From Salvator merianae (lineage: Eukaryota > Chordata > Lepidosauria > Squamata > Teiidae), in the NCBI GenBank assembly GCA_003586115.2, contig QVOM02000034.1, positions 106,839,510 to 106,903,509 on the forward strand: DNA of 64,000 nt. Direction: 5' to 3'. Below are positions 31,657 to 43,245 of this stretch, piece after piece (position 1 is the first letter of the stretch; each line of letters begins with the position of its first letter). The notes beneath the pieces are model-generated. The model saw only the letters and a list, made by a program, of their open reading frames with translations. It was not told the origin of the DNA and ran no database searches. Made by a program: the position numbers and the translations under genes.

Positions 31657-34200
31657 TTCATTTTTTAAAAAAATATTTTTCTTATTTACACAATAAATAA
31701 GTTGTGGTTACAGTCCTTCACCACTGGAGATACCTATTTTTCCCTCCTCTCTCCCACTCCTCCACTCCTAGCCAGGATGCCAGATGTTATATTTCATAAA
31801 TTTCTATATTGGCAATAGCTCTTATAGTTGCTTGTGCTGCTGGGTTCCCCACTTTCTACTCAGATAAGTCATTACTCTTCTTCAGATGATCATTGTAGGT
31901 GTTGTAATCAAGAGTCCCATATACTTCAGTCGCCTTTCCCTTAAGTAATCAAATAACCTTTGTTCTGCTAAATAATTACATCATTCTTTTAATGTTTTTT
32001 TTTCCTTGGGAGTTTTCCAGTTTTTTTACAATTGATGAACTACATAATGGTTCTCTTTTTGTACTATTGGATCATATTTATCCATTAGACATTTTTTTTC
32101 ATCCATATAATTCTTGTATCTAATATCTTATTTCCCAAACTTTTCCCAATACTTTTGTATCCTCCTACAATCCCACCATAAATGCATATATGTTCCTCTG
32201 CTATTACAATTATCCCAACATTCCAATTTGGCATCCTATGTGCTAATTGGCATGGCATTCTATACCATTTATTAAGAAATTTTATTTTTAATTATTTCAT
32301 TCTATCGTGCTTTGTTTTCCCAATATATTTATTTCTTCACATTTTGGAATTCCACTATCCAGATTCTGATTCCATTGTTGAAAAGTAGATTCTTCCAATC
32401 TACCTTTTTCTCCTATCAAACTTTGATATATCCTTCCTCCCAGACCACTTTCCCCCTTTATTTTTGCCTTTATTATATTTTCAGATTTAGTATTCTGTCT
32501 CCTACCCTGTTTAGTCCTTAATCTCATTAATAAATTTCCAGATTCCCCAAATTTGAAGCCAATATGTCACTCCCAAGTCTTCTCTTATTTTTTCTCTATT
32601 TACTGGAATTCCACTATTATCAAATAAATCACCCAATTGTCTATAATTCTTTTGTTTCATCTTATTTAATAGATCAATTCCATTATTTGAACTCTTTCAT
32701 TTATAATTTTCTTTATTGATAATTAACCCAAATATTTTCTTGAAGTTTTCAATTCTTTTTCAAATTCTTCTATCATAGATTCTGAACGTCCTGATGCTGA
32801 CAGTGCTTCATCTACAAAAAGATCTAACTTAACTTCTTCCCTCCCAATTTGATACCCATTCCATTGTCTACTCTCTTGTATTTCATTTGCTAATGGTTCT
32901 ATGACCAAGGCAAAATAACTGAGGTGATAGGGGGTTTCCTTGTCTCATTCTATTTCTAATATTTATCCTTCTGGAGTTTATACTGTTTACTCTTAACCAT
33001 GCTTCTTTTTGTTTATATAATTCCTTAATTACTCCATAGTAGGGATGTGCACGAAATTTCAAAGCAACGAAATTTTGTACGAATTTCGTTGCTTTGCAAC
33101 ATTCGCATCGAATACGAAGTGCCCTCTCTATCGCAAAAGCGAATAGCGAAAGTCGCGGCCATTTTCGTCAATTTTCGTGACCTTCGCCACTCACCGCGAA
33201 CGGCTATTTTCGTCTCTTTTCGCTGCGAAAACTGCGATGCAATGAAGCTCGGTAGCTTCGTAGCATCAAGTCTCTGCCTCTAGAGGTGGAAATTGTAATG
33301 CATCACATTAGGAAAGACAGTATTTTTTTAACTCTTTGCCTGCCTCGCAGCGATCGCACCGCATGAGGATGAGAAACTCAGATGGCTAGGAGTTAATAAA
33401 ACATCTTTGATGGTGGTATATAGTTCTGCTTTTTGAAACGGAGTGCAAGACAAGGCATCATTTCGCTGCTGCTCGAAAGTAGGGAGTTATTTCATCCTGC
33501 GGCTGCCGCCAGTCTTCTAAATTACGCGCTGAGCTGAAGGCAATTGCTTCGCGAGTCGCTGACTAAGCCTGCCCGCCTCGTAGGCAGGGTAATAATTTCT
33601 GTGCCCCAAACGATCGGCACGGACGGCAGCCAGCAACGAGTCGCGCCGATAAGTTAAAGGGAGAGAAGTTAGCGCGCATGCGCGCACAGACATGAGCATC
33701 GAAAAGGCATCGAAAATGACAGAAAACAAAGCGAAAAAAATTCCTTCGCTTGCTTTCGCTTGCTTTCGATCTGCAGTGAGGAACCCCAAACGTGCCTTTG
33801 TTGCTTTGAATCCTGCTACAAACCGGCCGCCGGTAAAAAGTAAGCTCCATGCAATTTTTACCTTTAACGAAGCAACTCCTTAAATTAGCAACGTGGACGG
33901 TCAAATATAGAAGGGACAGGGCAGGGGGATATGCGGTGTTTGTTTTTCGCTACTTATTTCATTGATTTTCGCGAAAATTTTCACTGCGAAAACGAAAATC
34001 GCCATTTTCGCGACTTCCGTTTTCGTGCAAAAACGAAGCAATGAAGCTTCGATGCATTGCGAAACAAACAGAGAAAATTCCTTTCGTGCACATCCCTACT
34101 CCGTAGTGATAGTACCCAGAGCAACTAATAGGGACTACTTGTACAGAGAACAAATACTTATGTGAACCCTCTGGATTGAATCTATAACTCTTTTGTTTTT
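31657..34200 (-). mobile_element. L1 LINE, reverse strand, ORF2 relic interrupted by a hAT element
   Basis: Reverse-strand L1 running from a right-hand start near 34200 (approximate) to an A-rich 3' end near 31657. Reading on the reverse strand: near 32980 an RNRMRQGNPLSP-type RT block, then VIEPLANEIQESRQW, IGREEVKLDLFVDEALS (the catalytic FADD of L1 RT is FVDE here, about 32807-32818), then an SGLGGRIYQSLIGEK region at about 32420 and the C-terminal CWDNCNSRGTYMHLWWDC near 32200. Frameshifts and stops are frequent. A 1059-bp hAT copy splits it at 33040-34098. Confidence 0.83.
33040..34098. mobile_element. hAT element, longest copy (1059 bp), 8-bp TSD with one mismatch
   Basis: Left TAGGGATGTGCACGAAATTT, right AATTCCTTTCGTGCACATCC ending CTA; flanks CTCCATAG (33032-33039) and CTCCGTAG (34099-34106). 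Outer 250 bp on the left and 150 bp on the right are TTCG-rich hairpin arms. The middle (33290-33900) is CpG-containing non-palindromic sequence not seen in the other copies and could descend from the autonomous element's non-coding or 5' region; I see no transposase motif. Confidence 0.9.
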
Positions 34201-34354
34201 GTTTGAATGAATAATCATATCATTTTTGTTGTTGTTGTTCTTGATTCCTCAAAGATACATTTTCTAATGAAGACTTCTGTGGTTGCATTTTTAGATCATC
34301 TGAGGATAAATACAAGTGACCTTCAATTTTGCTGCTGCTTTATATTAAAGATTC

Positions 34355-34434
34355 TCCCTTCCCTTCCCTTCCCTTCCCTTCCCTTCCCTTCCCTTCCCTT
34401 CCCTTCCCTTCCCTTCCCTTCCCTTCCCTTCCCT
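34355..34434 (+). repeat. (CTTCC)n polypyrimidine tract
   Basis: About sixteen perfect CCCTT pentamers. Confidence 0.96.
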
Positions 34435-35111
34435 CGAGCAAGTCTTAGGGCTGTCCATAGTAGCTGGCTAATCCTGCTTTTGGAATAGAAACAGTCAAAT
34501 AATAACTGCCAGTTATTGACGTATGACATGTTTTTGAACTACTCTGCAGCAGATGACCTGGGCAACTTGCTATTAGCTTTGTACTTAATAACCCTCAAAG
34601 CTGATAGAAAGGCACACTGTGAATGAATCAGAATTACCATATAAATGATTGCATATGAGCTAAGCAAAGCACTGAGACCCTGAGTATAAACTTCTCTCAT
34701 CATTTTCTGTGACACATGCATTCAGCATGTGCTCTCAGGCTCCACATGCTAATGCACTATGAAGTTATTGCATCCCATTGCACCCTGATTAAAGCATTGC
34801 TTCATTTTGATACTTACTAGCTCTGATAGGTCATGGTGGCTTTCGTGCACTGTGGCCTACTGTTCAGTCATAAATCTCAATCCAATCTGACTGCACCCAC
34901 TAGTTTGCTTTTGCCATTCACTGATGTCATCTTGTCACTCTTATTTATCTGAGTTATACTATTGTCTGGCTCCACACATTCCAAATATGTCTTAGGACTT
35001 AATTGCATATTTCTAATTCTTCTAAACTGCTATGGAGACATAGTAATAAATCACTGGCATACATCTAAGTGGCAGACATGACAGAATTCTTATGGCTCCT
35101 TAATTAACTTA
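34435..35111. other. unassigned spacer
   Basis: No repeat or coding signal recognised. Confidence 0.45.
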
Positions 35112-35452
35112 GGCAGTATTCACACATGGGAGGGAAAACAAGCACCTCTGAGGCAGTCTAAGGATAACTTAGAGATGGTTCATGGGTGGGATCATTCATA
35201 TGCTATTCTGCCCCTCCTCCTCTCATGAACTTTCTAAGGATATGTTCACACATAGTCATATAAAAAGGCAGCTGAAAAGTACCTTAGAGGCAGTTGCATG
35301 TGGCAGTCATGTTCACATTTCATCTTATCTACTTTTCTAAGACTAGAATGTTCATAGAAGGAGGAGGGACAGATTGATGTATAAATAATCCCATCTGCAA
35401 ACATTCTCTAAGTGGTCTCTAAGCAGCCTCTGAGCTGCTTGTGAATGCAGCC
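35112..35452. mobile_element. palindromic MITE, about 340 bp
   Basis: Left GGCAGTATTCACACATGGG, right CTGCTTGTGAATGCAGCC. Inner arms repeat the AAGGATATGTTCACACATAG theme at 35235-35257 and AGTCATGTTCACATTTCAT at 35304-35322, so the element looks like two nested palindromes. Confidence 0.62.
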
Positions 35453-35639
35453 TAGACTAGGAAAGGTAGATTAGAGATGAGATGACTGCTCTTGCTGGAG
35501 CAGGGAAAGAAGACAACCTGAGCTGGCTGTCAGGATGTGTTTGCTGCCTTTGCCATGTCCTTGTCCAGAAAGGCATATAGACTGTGGCTGCTCTTGCTGG
35601 GGCAGGAAACACCTGAGTTAGCTACTGTTTTGTTTTGTT

Positions 35640-35912
35640 TTTTTTATTTGTTTTTGCAGTGTAACTTATTGGTTTGTTACTGTTTTGTTATTTTTATCTT
35701 GCATTGTATATGTCATTGTATGTATCATTGTAAACAATATAGCTTATTATTAGCTTATTGCATATTTTAAAATACATATTGTTCTTGTGTTGTTGCATTG
35801 TATAATCTTGCTTTAATTAGTATTGTATTTTTTCTTTGTTGTGAACTACCTTGGGCATTTTTGTGGAAAGGTAACATATAAATGCAAATACAAATTTTTT
35901 AAAAAATGAAAA
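35640..35912 (+). mobile_element. LINE 3' tail, family uncertain
   Basis: T/GT-rich 3' UTR-like stretch, then TTGTGAACTACCTTGGGCAT, TTTTGTGGAAAGGTAACATA and ATAAATGCAAATAC: the GTAARCCGCCTTGGG...GGTATATAAAT tail type in decayed form. Confidence 0.55.
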
Positions 35913-36398
35913 ATGAGTGCCACACACTACTTTCTCTAAGACACTTTTGAAACTTAAAAACTAAAGGTAACATTCTCTAAAGTAGGTATTAATATGAAGG
36001 TGCTGAAATGGCTTTTACCCTCAAACAAGGTGTTGGTTATGAGATTTAAGTGGTGTGCAGTAACACTCCTCCAAATAACAAAGTTGCAGCCAAAACAGTC
36101 CCACTGAGAAATGCAAAACTGTTGGCATCCTTAAGGGAAAACTCATGGCTTGAATGACAAAAAAAAAAAAAAAAAAAAGGTGTCCATTACCCTTCTTCAA
36201 ATGCGTTTCTGTCATCCATGTTACACATACGTACAAAGGGGGATGTAAAGTGAGACAGAAAATGGCTCAATAAGAACATGATAAGTAGCCAAAGACAATA
36301 AAGCATTTTTTTTACATAAGGAAAGAAGAAAGAAAGGAAATGTGTTGCTCTGGTTGAAGTGGATGACTGCCATAATCCTGAAGAAGATGACTAGCTTA
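35913..36398. other. unassigned; poly-A run at 36159-36178
   Basis: A run of 20 A (36159-36178) is present with no recognisable retroelement body in front of it. Rest not recognised. Confidence 0.5.
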
Positions 36399-36986
36399 TA
36401 GGGATGTGCACGAAGGCACTTTTCCCTTTTCACTTCGCAGGACTGCGAAGCTCCTAGGCTTCGTTTTCGTGTGAAAAAATATGCACGAAAATGAAGCCCT
36501 TCGTTTTCGCGGCGAAGATTTTCGCCGCGAACGGAAGCAGAGAAATCAAGGCGAAGGGAAGACCTTTGCCTTAATTTCTCTGCTTCGGATGGCGCTCGCC
36601 TCTCTCTCATTCCCCCCCCCAGTCTGTCAGTGTAATGACAGACTGGGGGGGGGGATGAGAGAGAGGCGAGCGCCATCGGAAGCAGAGAAATCAAGGCAAA
36701 GGTCTTCCGTTCGCCTTGATTGCTCCGTTTCTGATGGCTGCTGGCTGCCTCATTCACCCTAGGCTGTCAGCGCTCGTGCTGACAGCCTAGGGGGGTGAGT
36801 CAGTGAGGGGAAGAGAAGGAAAATCAACGGGAAGGGAATCCCTCCCTTCCGTTGAATTTTCTGCACTTCCACTCGCTGCTGGCTGGCATTCGTGATTTCT
36901 GGTGCCCTTTGCATTCGATGCGAAGGGCACGAAATCATGAAATTCGATCGAAAATCGAATGCCACGAAGCTTCGTGCACACCCCTA
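36399..36986 (+). mobile_element. hAT non-autonomous element, 588 bp, perfect 8-bp TSD CTAGCTTA
   Basis: Termini TAGGGATGTGCACGAAGG and GCTTCGTGCACACCCCTA; CTAGCTTA at 36391-36398 and 36987-36994. Collinear with 5853-6703 but without the 145-bp duplication and the extra right-hand arm. The 178-residue reverse frame at 36221-36757 is a by-product. Confidence 0.93.
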
Positions 36987-36994
36987 CTAGCTTA

Positions 36995-37988
36995 ATCTCT
37001 CAACAAGAGAACCACTGTTTAGATAGGTGTAGGCTGTGTTTCCACATGAAAATGGAGGCTGCATGTTACCAGGTGGATGAGGAAAGCACTGTGATTGCTG
37101 CTGAAAATGACACCTCCTTGTTTCCATTTTTGGCAGTGATTGCAACAGCTCCTTTGAGAGTAGCAAAATGAAGCCCTCAGAAAATGGCACCTCAGGTGGT
37201 GGCAGCAGGTGCTTTGTTGAGCGCTTCATCATGGAAGTGGAGATACAGACTAATGATCTGCAGATCCTACCTGCATTCTCTCTTGTACTGTTTGTGCAGG
37301 AGCAGCCAGCCTCCATGCATGCTTCTGTTGCCATTTCACTTAGCGGCATTGTCCCTACTGGTTTTACTATGCCTGATATAATTTTTCAAAGGATAAGAAG
37401 GGGAAAGAAATCATATACTGGAAACTAGAATCTCCTATAAGCAGGAAGCCTTTATTCATATCTCCAACTTAATACCAAGACATTCCTCTTATACAACAAA
37501 AACCTACCTGTTGACACTTTGGGGCAGATAGCAAAATCCCTCTCTCATATGATGCCCTGGAAACAAAGATGTCCTGACCTAATCAAAGATGAATGGAAGG
37601 GAACAATATTCTTAGCTGTAGTCCAATGTTTATGGGGAGTCATATAGATCCTCCATACCTGATGCAGATCCTTGTAAGCATGCAGACACCTCTGCTTGTC
37701 AGGATTGTCAAGAGTGTAGCTAAAAGAGTAATAGGTCCTGGCAAAGAAAAAAGAGAGAGAGAGAGAGAGAAATATGGGCTCCTCATATCATACAGTCTGA
37801 GACCAAAAATGGGTAGAGACTGAAAAGTAAACAAATAGCATCTTAGCAGCAAGCCAAACACTCCAAACCCCCTGTAATTTGCTTCCTGGTCCCATAGCAA
37901 AAAGCTAGGCTCATTCAATGGTAGTTTCACTCCTGAGCCTTCAATTTTATCTCCCATGCTCTTTAACATTTATATGAAGACACTGACG
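36995..37988. other. unassigned, possible MITE at 37025-37370, (GA)n at 37751-37772
   Basis: GGCTGTGTTTCCACATGAAA at 37031 resembles the start of a GG-ended element; no matching right end is visible. A short AG dinucleotide run lies at 37751-37772. Confidence 0.4.
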
Positions 37989-38213
37989 GAGGCCAGGAGT
38001 TTTGGAGAGATGTTACTAGAATGAATGCCTAGATACTGCCTCCAGGGTGGAAACACAGGCAGGATGTGTCTAAAAGCTATTTGCAGGAAGTTGAGGGCAG
38101 GTGAAAGTTTTGCCTTTGACTTCTGCTTGAAAATGCCCAGAAGCAATTGGTGGTCCCTTGTATGAAACAGGATGCTGGGCTAGATGGGCCTTGGTCTGAT
38201 CCTCTTATGCGTC
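37989..38213 (+). mobile_element. CR1-type LINE 3' end
   Basis: AGAATGAATGCCTAGATACT, GCCTCCAGGGTGGAAACACA, GGCAGGTGAAAGTTTTGCCT, GATGCTGGGCTAGATGGGCC and TGGTCTGATCCTCTTATG: the same block order as 53310-53474 and the reversed 45399-45605. Confidence 0.78.
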
Positions 38214-39242
38214 ATCAGTAAGGATATTTCCCATCTGTACACTGTTTGGGGCAGCATGACATTACAGCTAGAAGTACCTTATCCCTTTGGCTTAAAAACC
38301 ATGCATCTTCCCTATAGTAATCATAATGAAGGATAGGATAGGGTGGAGCAGGGACGATTTACTTTTTATACACAATTTACTCAATAGCTGCCTTTCCATT
38401 TGTACAGGATGCTTTCACTTTCTGGTTCCATTCAGACTCACGACAGGTGCATAAATGTTGTTTGTTTTTTTCCTCCTATCCAATCCCAGCACATACCAAT
38501 GGGCAATTAATCAGCTTGCATATTTACCCATTTTGTGTATAATACAAACTCTGTGGCATACATTGGGACAAGGTACAGAAAACAAAAATTGGCTTGGCTG
38601 CCTTACACAAGTTTAAATGATGCTGGAAAGCATAAATCCACACAAACAGAATTTTGCATGAATGGGAAGAGCTGCTCAGATGGAAATCTCCTCCCAAAAC
38701 ATCACCTCAAAATTGAACAGGGGTGACTTGCTCAGCTTGTCTGCATCACAGAGTCCAAGACCTGCAGTGGACTTCTGGGTAGGTCTGGCTTGCTCATGAC
38801 CACAGCTGGGAAGAGCACAATATATGTCTCCCATCAAAACCATATTATATCAGTGCCTGAGAGTCTGCGGTGGCTTCCTATAGTCTTTTATGCCAGCCTA
38901 ATGGTAGTCCTAATTGAATTGCCCATAAGAAAGAGGTTTTTCACTGCCAATATAACACTATTTTTAGCTCAAAATAAAGGATTTAAAATATATTAAAAAG
39001 GGGAGAAATAGGATAATGAATAAAAATATGTCAACTCGTATTACTGACAGTATAAGGGTACTGCAAAGGCATTTTATATCTATGTTTCAGTTCTCTTGGT
39101 AATGGCTTTTATAATGTATCCCATTACAGTGAAAAATCTTCCATTTTGGGCAGTGAATCAAATTCTATGAATCATTTCATTCTCTCTCTTCTTCCTTTTT
39201 TCTCTTTCTGTTGACAAACAAGAGAAAGCAGACTTCTAGCTC
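38214..39242. other. 1 kb unassigned
   Basis: No feature recognised. Confidence 0.45.
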
Positions 39243-39582
39243 ATGGGGCATTTTTGCACGTTACTAAGGTGGCCTTGGCAACTCCCACGTGACAGGGCTA
39301 CAGCACAGTGAGCAAAGATCGCTCCAACAATAACCTTTGGTCGCCCCACCAACAAGAACAGCAGCAGTGGCATATTGGAAACACATCTGCGACTGTCGCA
39401 ACAGTGAAAACATCAAAGCCGGGGAACTTTTGTTCCCCTATTTTGATGTCCCCCACCCCCAGTGATGTTTATAGGAGCAGAGAAAATAGCCCCAGAAGCC
39501 ATTTCCTCTGTTCATGTGTCTGGCCAGGGAGGTGCTGGTAAGTCCGGTGGAGGAGAAAAGAAGAACAATAGGAAGCACAGTG
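39243..39582. mobile_element. possible GG-ended MITE, left end only
   Basis: GGGGCATTTTTGCACGTTAC at 39243 fits the main MITE start. The interior shows a stem GGGGAACTTTTGTTCCCC at 39421-39438. No right terminus before the TTTA array. Confidence 0.4.
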
Positions 39583-39715
39583 AAAGCACTTTATTTATTT
39601 ATTTATTTATTTATTTAATTATTTATTGGACTTATATGCTGCCCCTCTCCGAGGACTCGGGGCGGCTTACAACATATAAATACAAAACAATAATAATCAA
39701 TCAAGAACTTCCTAT
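39583..39715 (-). mobile_element. LINE/SINE tail on reverse strand with (TTTA)n
   Basis: Reverse strand: TTGTAAGCCGCCCCGAGTCC, TCGGAGAGGGGCAGCATATA, AGTCCAATAAATAATTAAAT, then AAAT repeats (39585-39625 on the plus strand). This is the shared CCGCCCYGAGTCC tail of several reptile LINEs and SINEs; the body is absent. Confidence 0.7.
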
Positions 39716-39799
39716 TGTTCTTCTATTATAGAACTCTAATGAGCACTTACAGCAGTGGATGCTCAAAGGGTGCCAGAATGCCTGTATCCTGTGCCCAAG

Positions 39800-39908
39800 G
39801 AACCTTTTCATGCCCTGCATGGGGCCTGCCATAGTCCACACTAGCATGTGGATGGTGGGGCACTATTCTGGAATATAATCCAAAATAAGGTCCAGTGCAG
39901 AAAGGGTC
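39800..39908. mobile_element. miniature MITE, ATTCCAGAATAA type
   Basis: Right end GTCCAGTGCAGAAAGGGTC after CTATTCTGGAATATAATCCA; left end eroded (GAACCTTTTCATGCCCTGCA). Confidence 0.58.
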
Positions 39909-41116
39909 ATAATAACCAGCCGAACCCTTCTGTGAGCAAGTGTGAGGTCCCTTTTCAAGGCAGGGTGATCCATGTAAACCAGAGGAAAGTCAGTGTTAGA
40001 TCTCACAGCACAAATATATGGAGAAGGAAGAAGAATCCTTTCACAGGCTTATTTGAGATTCATCAGAGTCAGCCTTCATGCCTTTCCTCTAGATGCCCAA
40101 CATTTGGAATTAGCAATGGTAAGGGTGAAGGAGAAGTAGAATTAGCATGATTGGAATGCATTATTTTCCTACTACCTTCCTTTAAACCATTAGTATATGC
40201 AAATGTTTCATTAACAAGTCGTCATGTTTTCTCTTCAATGAATTGCTTTTACTATGGCAAATAAATATTCATAAAGAAATGCGGACAATAAATCACTGCA
40301 AAGAGTTCAAAGCCATTTCCTTTGTCAGTTGCACATATTTTCAGCTGTGACTCTTCTTTAATATTTCATTCAAAAAAGGGACTAGTAGAAGGACAATAGA
40401 GACAATGTGTCAAGTAGTAATTAAAACAGGCCATAATGATTAAAACTCCCTTTTGATCTTCATTGTGCTCAGGCAGATCCATCATCTACCGTACTTATTT
40501 GGAATGGCTTCCCGTTCCACTTTCTAAAAGTGAAGTGCAAATACTTGTTTGCTTAATGATACCACACAAGATGTTCCCATTAGAATAACAAGAGCTGGGT
40601 TACATGAAACAGCAAATATATGGTGAACAGTTTAGTCTTTGTTTTTTCACTCTGCCCTCCTCCCCCATTTTTTAAATTAATATTATTATCTTACATACAA
40701 CAGAAGTGTAGTATGAACAAAAGAATAACAATCCAAATATAACTAAACGTAACATAACATAACATAACATAAGAATTAACCATTTTATGTATATAAATAA
40801 GAAATCACGTCTTAGGTTTTTTTTAAAGAACAAAAATTCCTGGACATTCCATCCCTAAAGGGAAAGGCAGGTTTGGTATCCCTCTGCTAAATCTGTGCCT
40901 ACTGCCCTTTTTCACTTGAACTTAGTACAGGTGAAAGCACAAATCACTTCCACTTTTTCCACCTCCATCCGGATAAGATCCATTTTCAGAAAACTAGGAA
41001 GAAGTAGGAAAGGATGAGGTAATGGTGTGGCCAGAGAAACTGGATGAGCAACCAATGGGGCACAAGACAGGCAAAAGGGCTGTTGGGCAATTGATTGCTG
41101 CCTTACCAGTGGTTCT
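39909..41116. other. 1.2 kb repeat-poor sequence, candidate conserved element at 40140-40470
   Basis: No transposon recognised apart from four tandem ACATA units near 40755-40775. 40140-40470 contains an octamer ATGCAAAT (40196-40203) and homeobox-style TAATTA/TAATGATTAA sites in evenly textured sequence. Confidence 0.42.
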
Positions 41117-41460
41117 TCAGTCACTTTTTGCACTGTCAGGAAGAGGAGCCAAGGATAGTGAAGAAGAAATAGAAATCACTTTTCAGGACGAAAGCCAGCC
41201 CATTCTGCACTTACCTTTAATCCCGATCAGGGGCTTCCGTAGTTGGCTTCTGGGACTCATCCATCTCCCATTGGTATGTTCCATCTGCTTTAACAGTCTA
41301 CTGGTGACCAGCAGCCCCTGGTCCAGAACATGGCAGGCATGCAGAAGGTGCATTCCTGTGTACATGACTAGCAGGGGATACATTTCATCCACGTGCCAAA
41401 GCACACTGCTGAAATGCATTGTTACCAGCTGTGGTCTAGATGTGCATATTGTGTGGGGAA
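41117..41460. mobile_element. GG-ended MITE fragments
   Basis: CACTTTTTGCACTGTCAGG at 41117 and GCCCATTCTGCACTTACCTT at 41199 look like two MITE left ends, but no right ends are resolved. The 147-codon frame at 41022-41465 is explained by them and has no domain. Confidence 0.42.
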
Positions 41461-42041
41461 ATTAGCTAGTGGAGCACGAGTTAACAAGATCTTTAGTGCT
41501 TATGGCTTTGATAACGATAAATTGGCAAGTGCTCCATTAAAACAATACAAGCAGCAGGCAAGATAGACTCTAAAAAGCAGTTTCTTCAATAAAGAAAAGA
41601 TTTTATTAAGAGAGCAGCATCAAAAGAGGGAAAATGGCAATTTCTAATGGGCGCTGTGCAGAGCGCTCCAAAGAGACAAAAATATAAGCAAAAGGGAGTC
41701 CCAGTGAATGGCATAAGCACAAAGCAAAACAAATTAGGTACAGGAACTTGGTGCAAGAAAAATATTTGAGTTGAACTGTGGGAGTCTGGAAGACACAGAG
41801 AAGAGGAAGGAAGGAAGAAACTAACCTAAAAATACCCTGCACTAATATACCTAGCTTGGAGCAGTTGTTTCTTACCCATGTTGAAATGGACTTGGAAGCG
41901 ATGTTCAGGCAGAACTTCTTTGCTGGATCAGGGGAGGAGAGAGAGAGAGAAAGATGCTCCTGATGTCTATTTTTAATTCTCCAAAAATTAAAGAATTTTT
42001 ATGGAGGCCCGAACAGCTATGGTGCACTTTGTGTGGGCTGT
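41461..42041. other. unassigned; LTR-like motif on the reverse strand
   Basis: The reverse strand near 41585-41620 reads CTTAATAAAATCTTTTCTTT then ATTGAAGAAACTG, which could be a polyadenylation signal plus downstream T-rich element of an old LTR or gene, but no paired structure is visible. Confidence 0.3.
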
Positions 42042-42075
42042 GAACACCCACCCTTAAAGCCGGTGGCCGCCACTG
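42042..42075 (+). mobile_element. isolated right end of hAT palindromic MITE
   Basis: GAACACCCACCCTTAAAGCC then GGTGGCCGCCACTG, matching the right terminus of 57850-58050 (GAACACCCGCTTTTAAAGGC ... CCGCCACTG). Confidence 0.6.
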
Positions 42076-42649
42076 GCTACAGCAACTCCCAGAGCCTCTG
42101 AGGGTAGGAATTTTTGTTCCAAGCCCTTGGAGTGCCCAGAGCCAAGCCTCAAAGCCCATGTGTGTTTCAAGGCTAGGGTGGGAGCTGGTCTGGACCAATG
42201 CCATCATGCAGAAGGCACTGTTCCAGACCACACCTTTCCATGCTCCAAACCAGCTGGCCTGGCTGGTCCAGACCCACTGGTTCAGACCACAAGTCTTTCA
42301 GTGCAAAAACGATCTGAGTGGTGGATGGTAGTAGCATTTGTTGCCAGCAGATGGCTCCAATTTTCCCAACAACTGAAATAGGAGTGGGAAAGGAAGGAAA
42401 TTCAAGGTTGCATCAAAAGATGTCTCACCCCCCCCAATAATCTGTGCACATCAGATGGCTAATGGTTTAGTTGCCAGAAGCAAGGTTTTTAATTATGCCT
42501 GTTCTCTGCTTCCCCTCAACCACTATCCCTGTATCTACTCTCTCTCAGTATCCACAGAGAAGGATCTACATAAGAGCATCAGAATAGGAACAGCCCCTCT
42601 TGGTATCAGGAATCAGGCTGGGATTGTTGATGGAGCCAGCAGTCACTCT
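42076..42649. other. MITE-like fragment (to about 42311), then unassigned
   Basis: 42090-42311 has stems such as GGTCTGGACCA/TGGTCCAGACC and ends CAGTGCAAAAACGA, like a diverged GG-ended MITE. 42312-42649 has nothing recognised. Confidence 0.4.
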
Positions 42650-43245
42650 GGCACTTTTTGCACTTCGCGAGAGGAATGTTCTTGTCTGCTTGCTAGAATG
42701 AAGGATTCACACTCGTGCGCACATGCAGCAGTCCCGATTCTCACCAAGGTTCACCTGATATGTACCTGAAGCTGGGGAAGGCTAGACAGGTAATTTGCTG
42801 TCTTGATTTTGACCTGTGAGATCAAGCGCAGATCGGGGGAGGTGCGTTTGCACTGCTTCCTGGCTCGAAATGATGGCGGGGAGGGACTGGTGTGGCTGCT
42901 CAGGCACGGTCCACCACTTTGCAACCCGGTTTGCCCTTTGGGCTTCACACCCCAGCTGCCATTTCAAAGACAGCTCCGAAAAAAAAAAAAAGATAGCTCC
43001 GAAAGGAGCTGCTCTAACTTCAAAGTAGTAGCTCTATGTTTCGGATTACTAGCTCTGTCTTCGCATTCGTGCCTCTATGATTCATAACCTCACTTCCTGC
43101 CTAGAGGATTCCCATCCACACCGCTCCCTCTGCTGGTCAGCTTGGACTCGTTTCCCTGGCTGGCAAGTGTGTATAGCACTCGAAGGTCTCCATCTTCACC
43201 GTCCTGAAGTCTGCTAATTAAACTATGATAAGTGTGAAAATGCCC
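42650..43245 (+). mobile_element. GGGCC-ended MITE subfamily B, 596 bp, TSD TCT
   Basis: Left GGCACTTTTTGCACTTCGCG, right GATAAGTGTGAAAATGCCC; TCT at 42647-42649 and 43246-43248. Same block order as 27434-28015 and 56492-57071. It has lost many CpG sites, implying it is older or more heavily methylated than the others. Confidence 0.83.

Noticed and set aside
36159..36178. Poly-A tail of a processed pseudogene
   Set aside because: No coding or retroelement body could be recognised upstream and no target duplication was seen.
41022..41465. 147-codon frame
   Set aside because: Spans MITE-like ends and has no recognisable family.
41585..41620. Polyadenylation signal or LTR of an endogenous retrovirus on the reverse strand
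   Set aside because: A single AATAAA-like motif with no paired LTR, primer-binding site or coding region.
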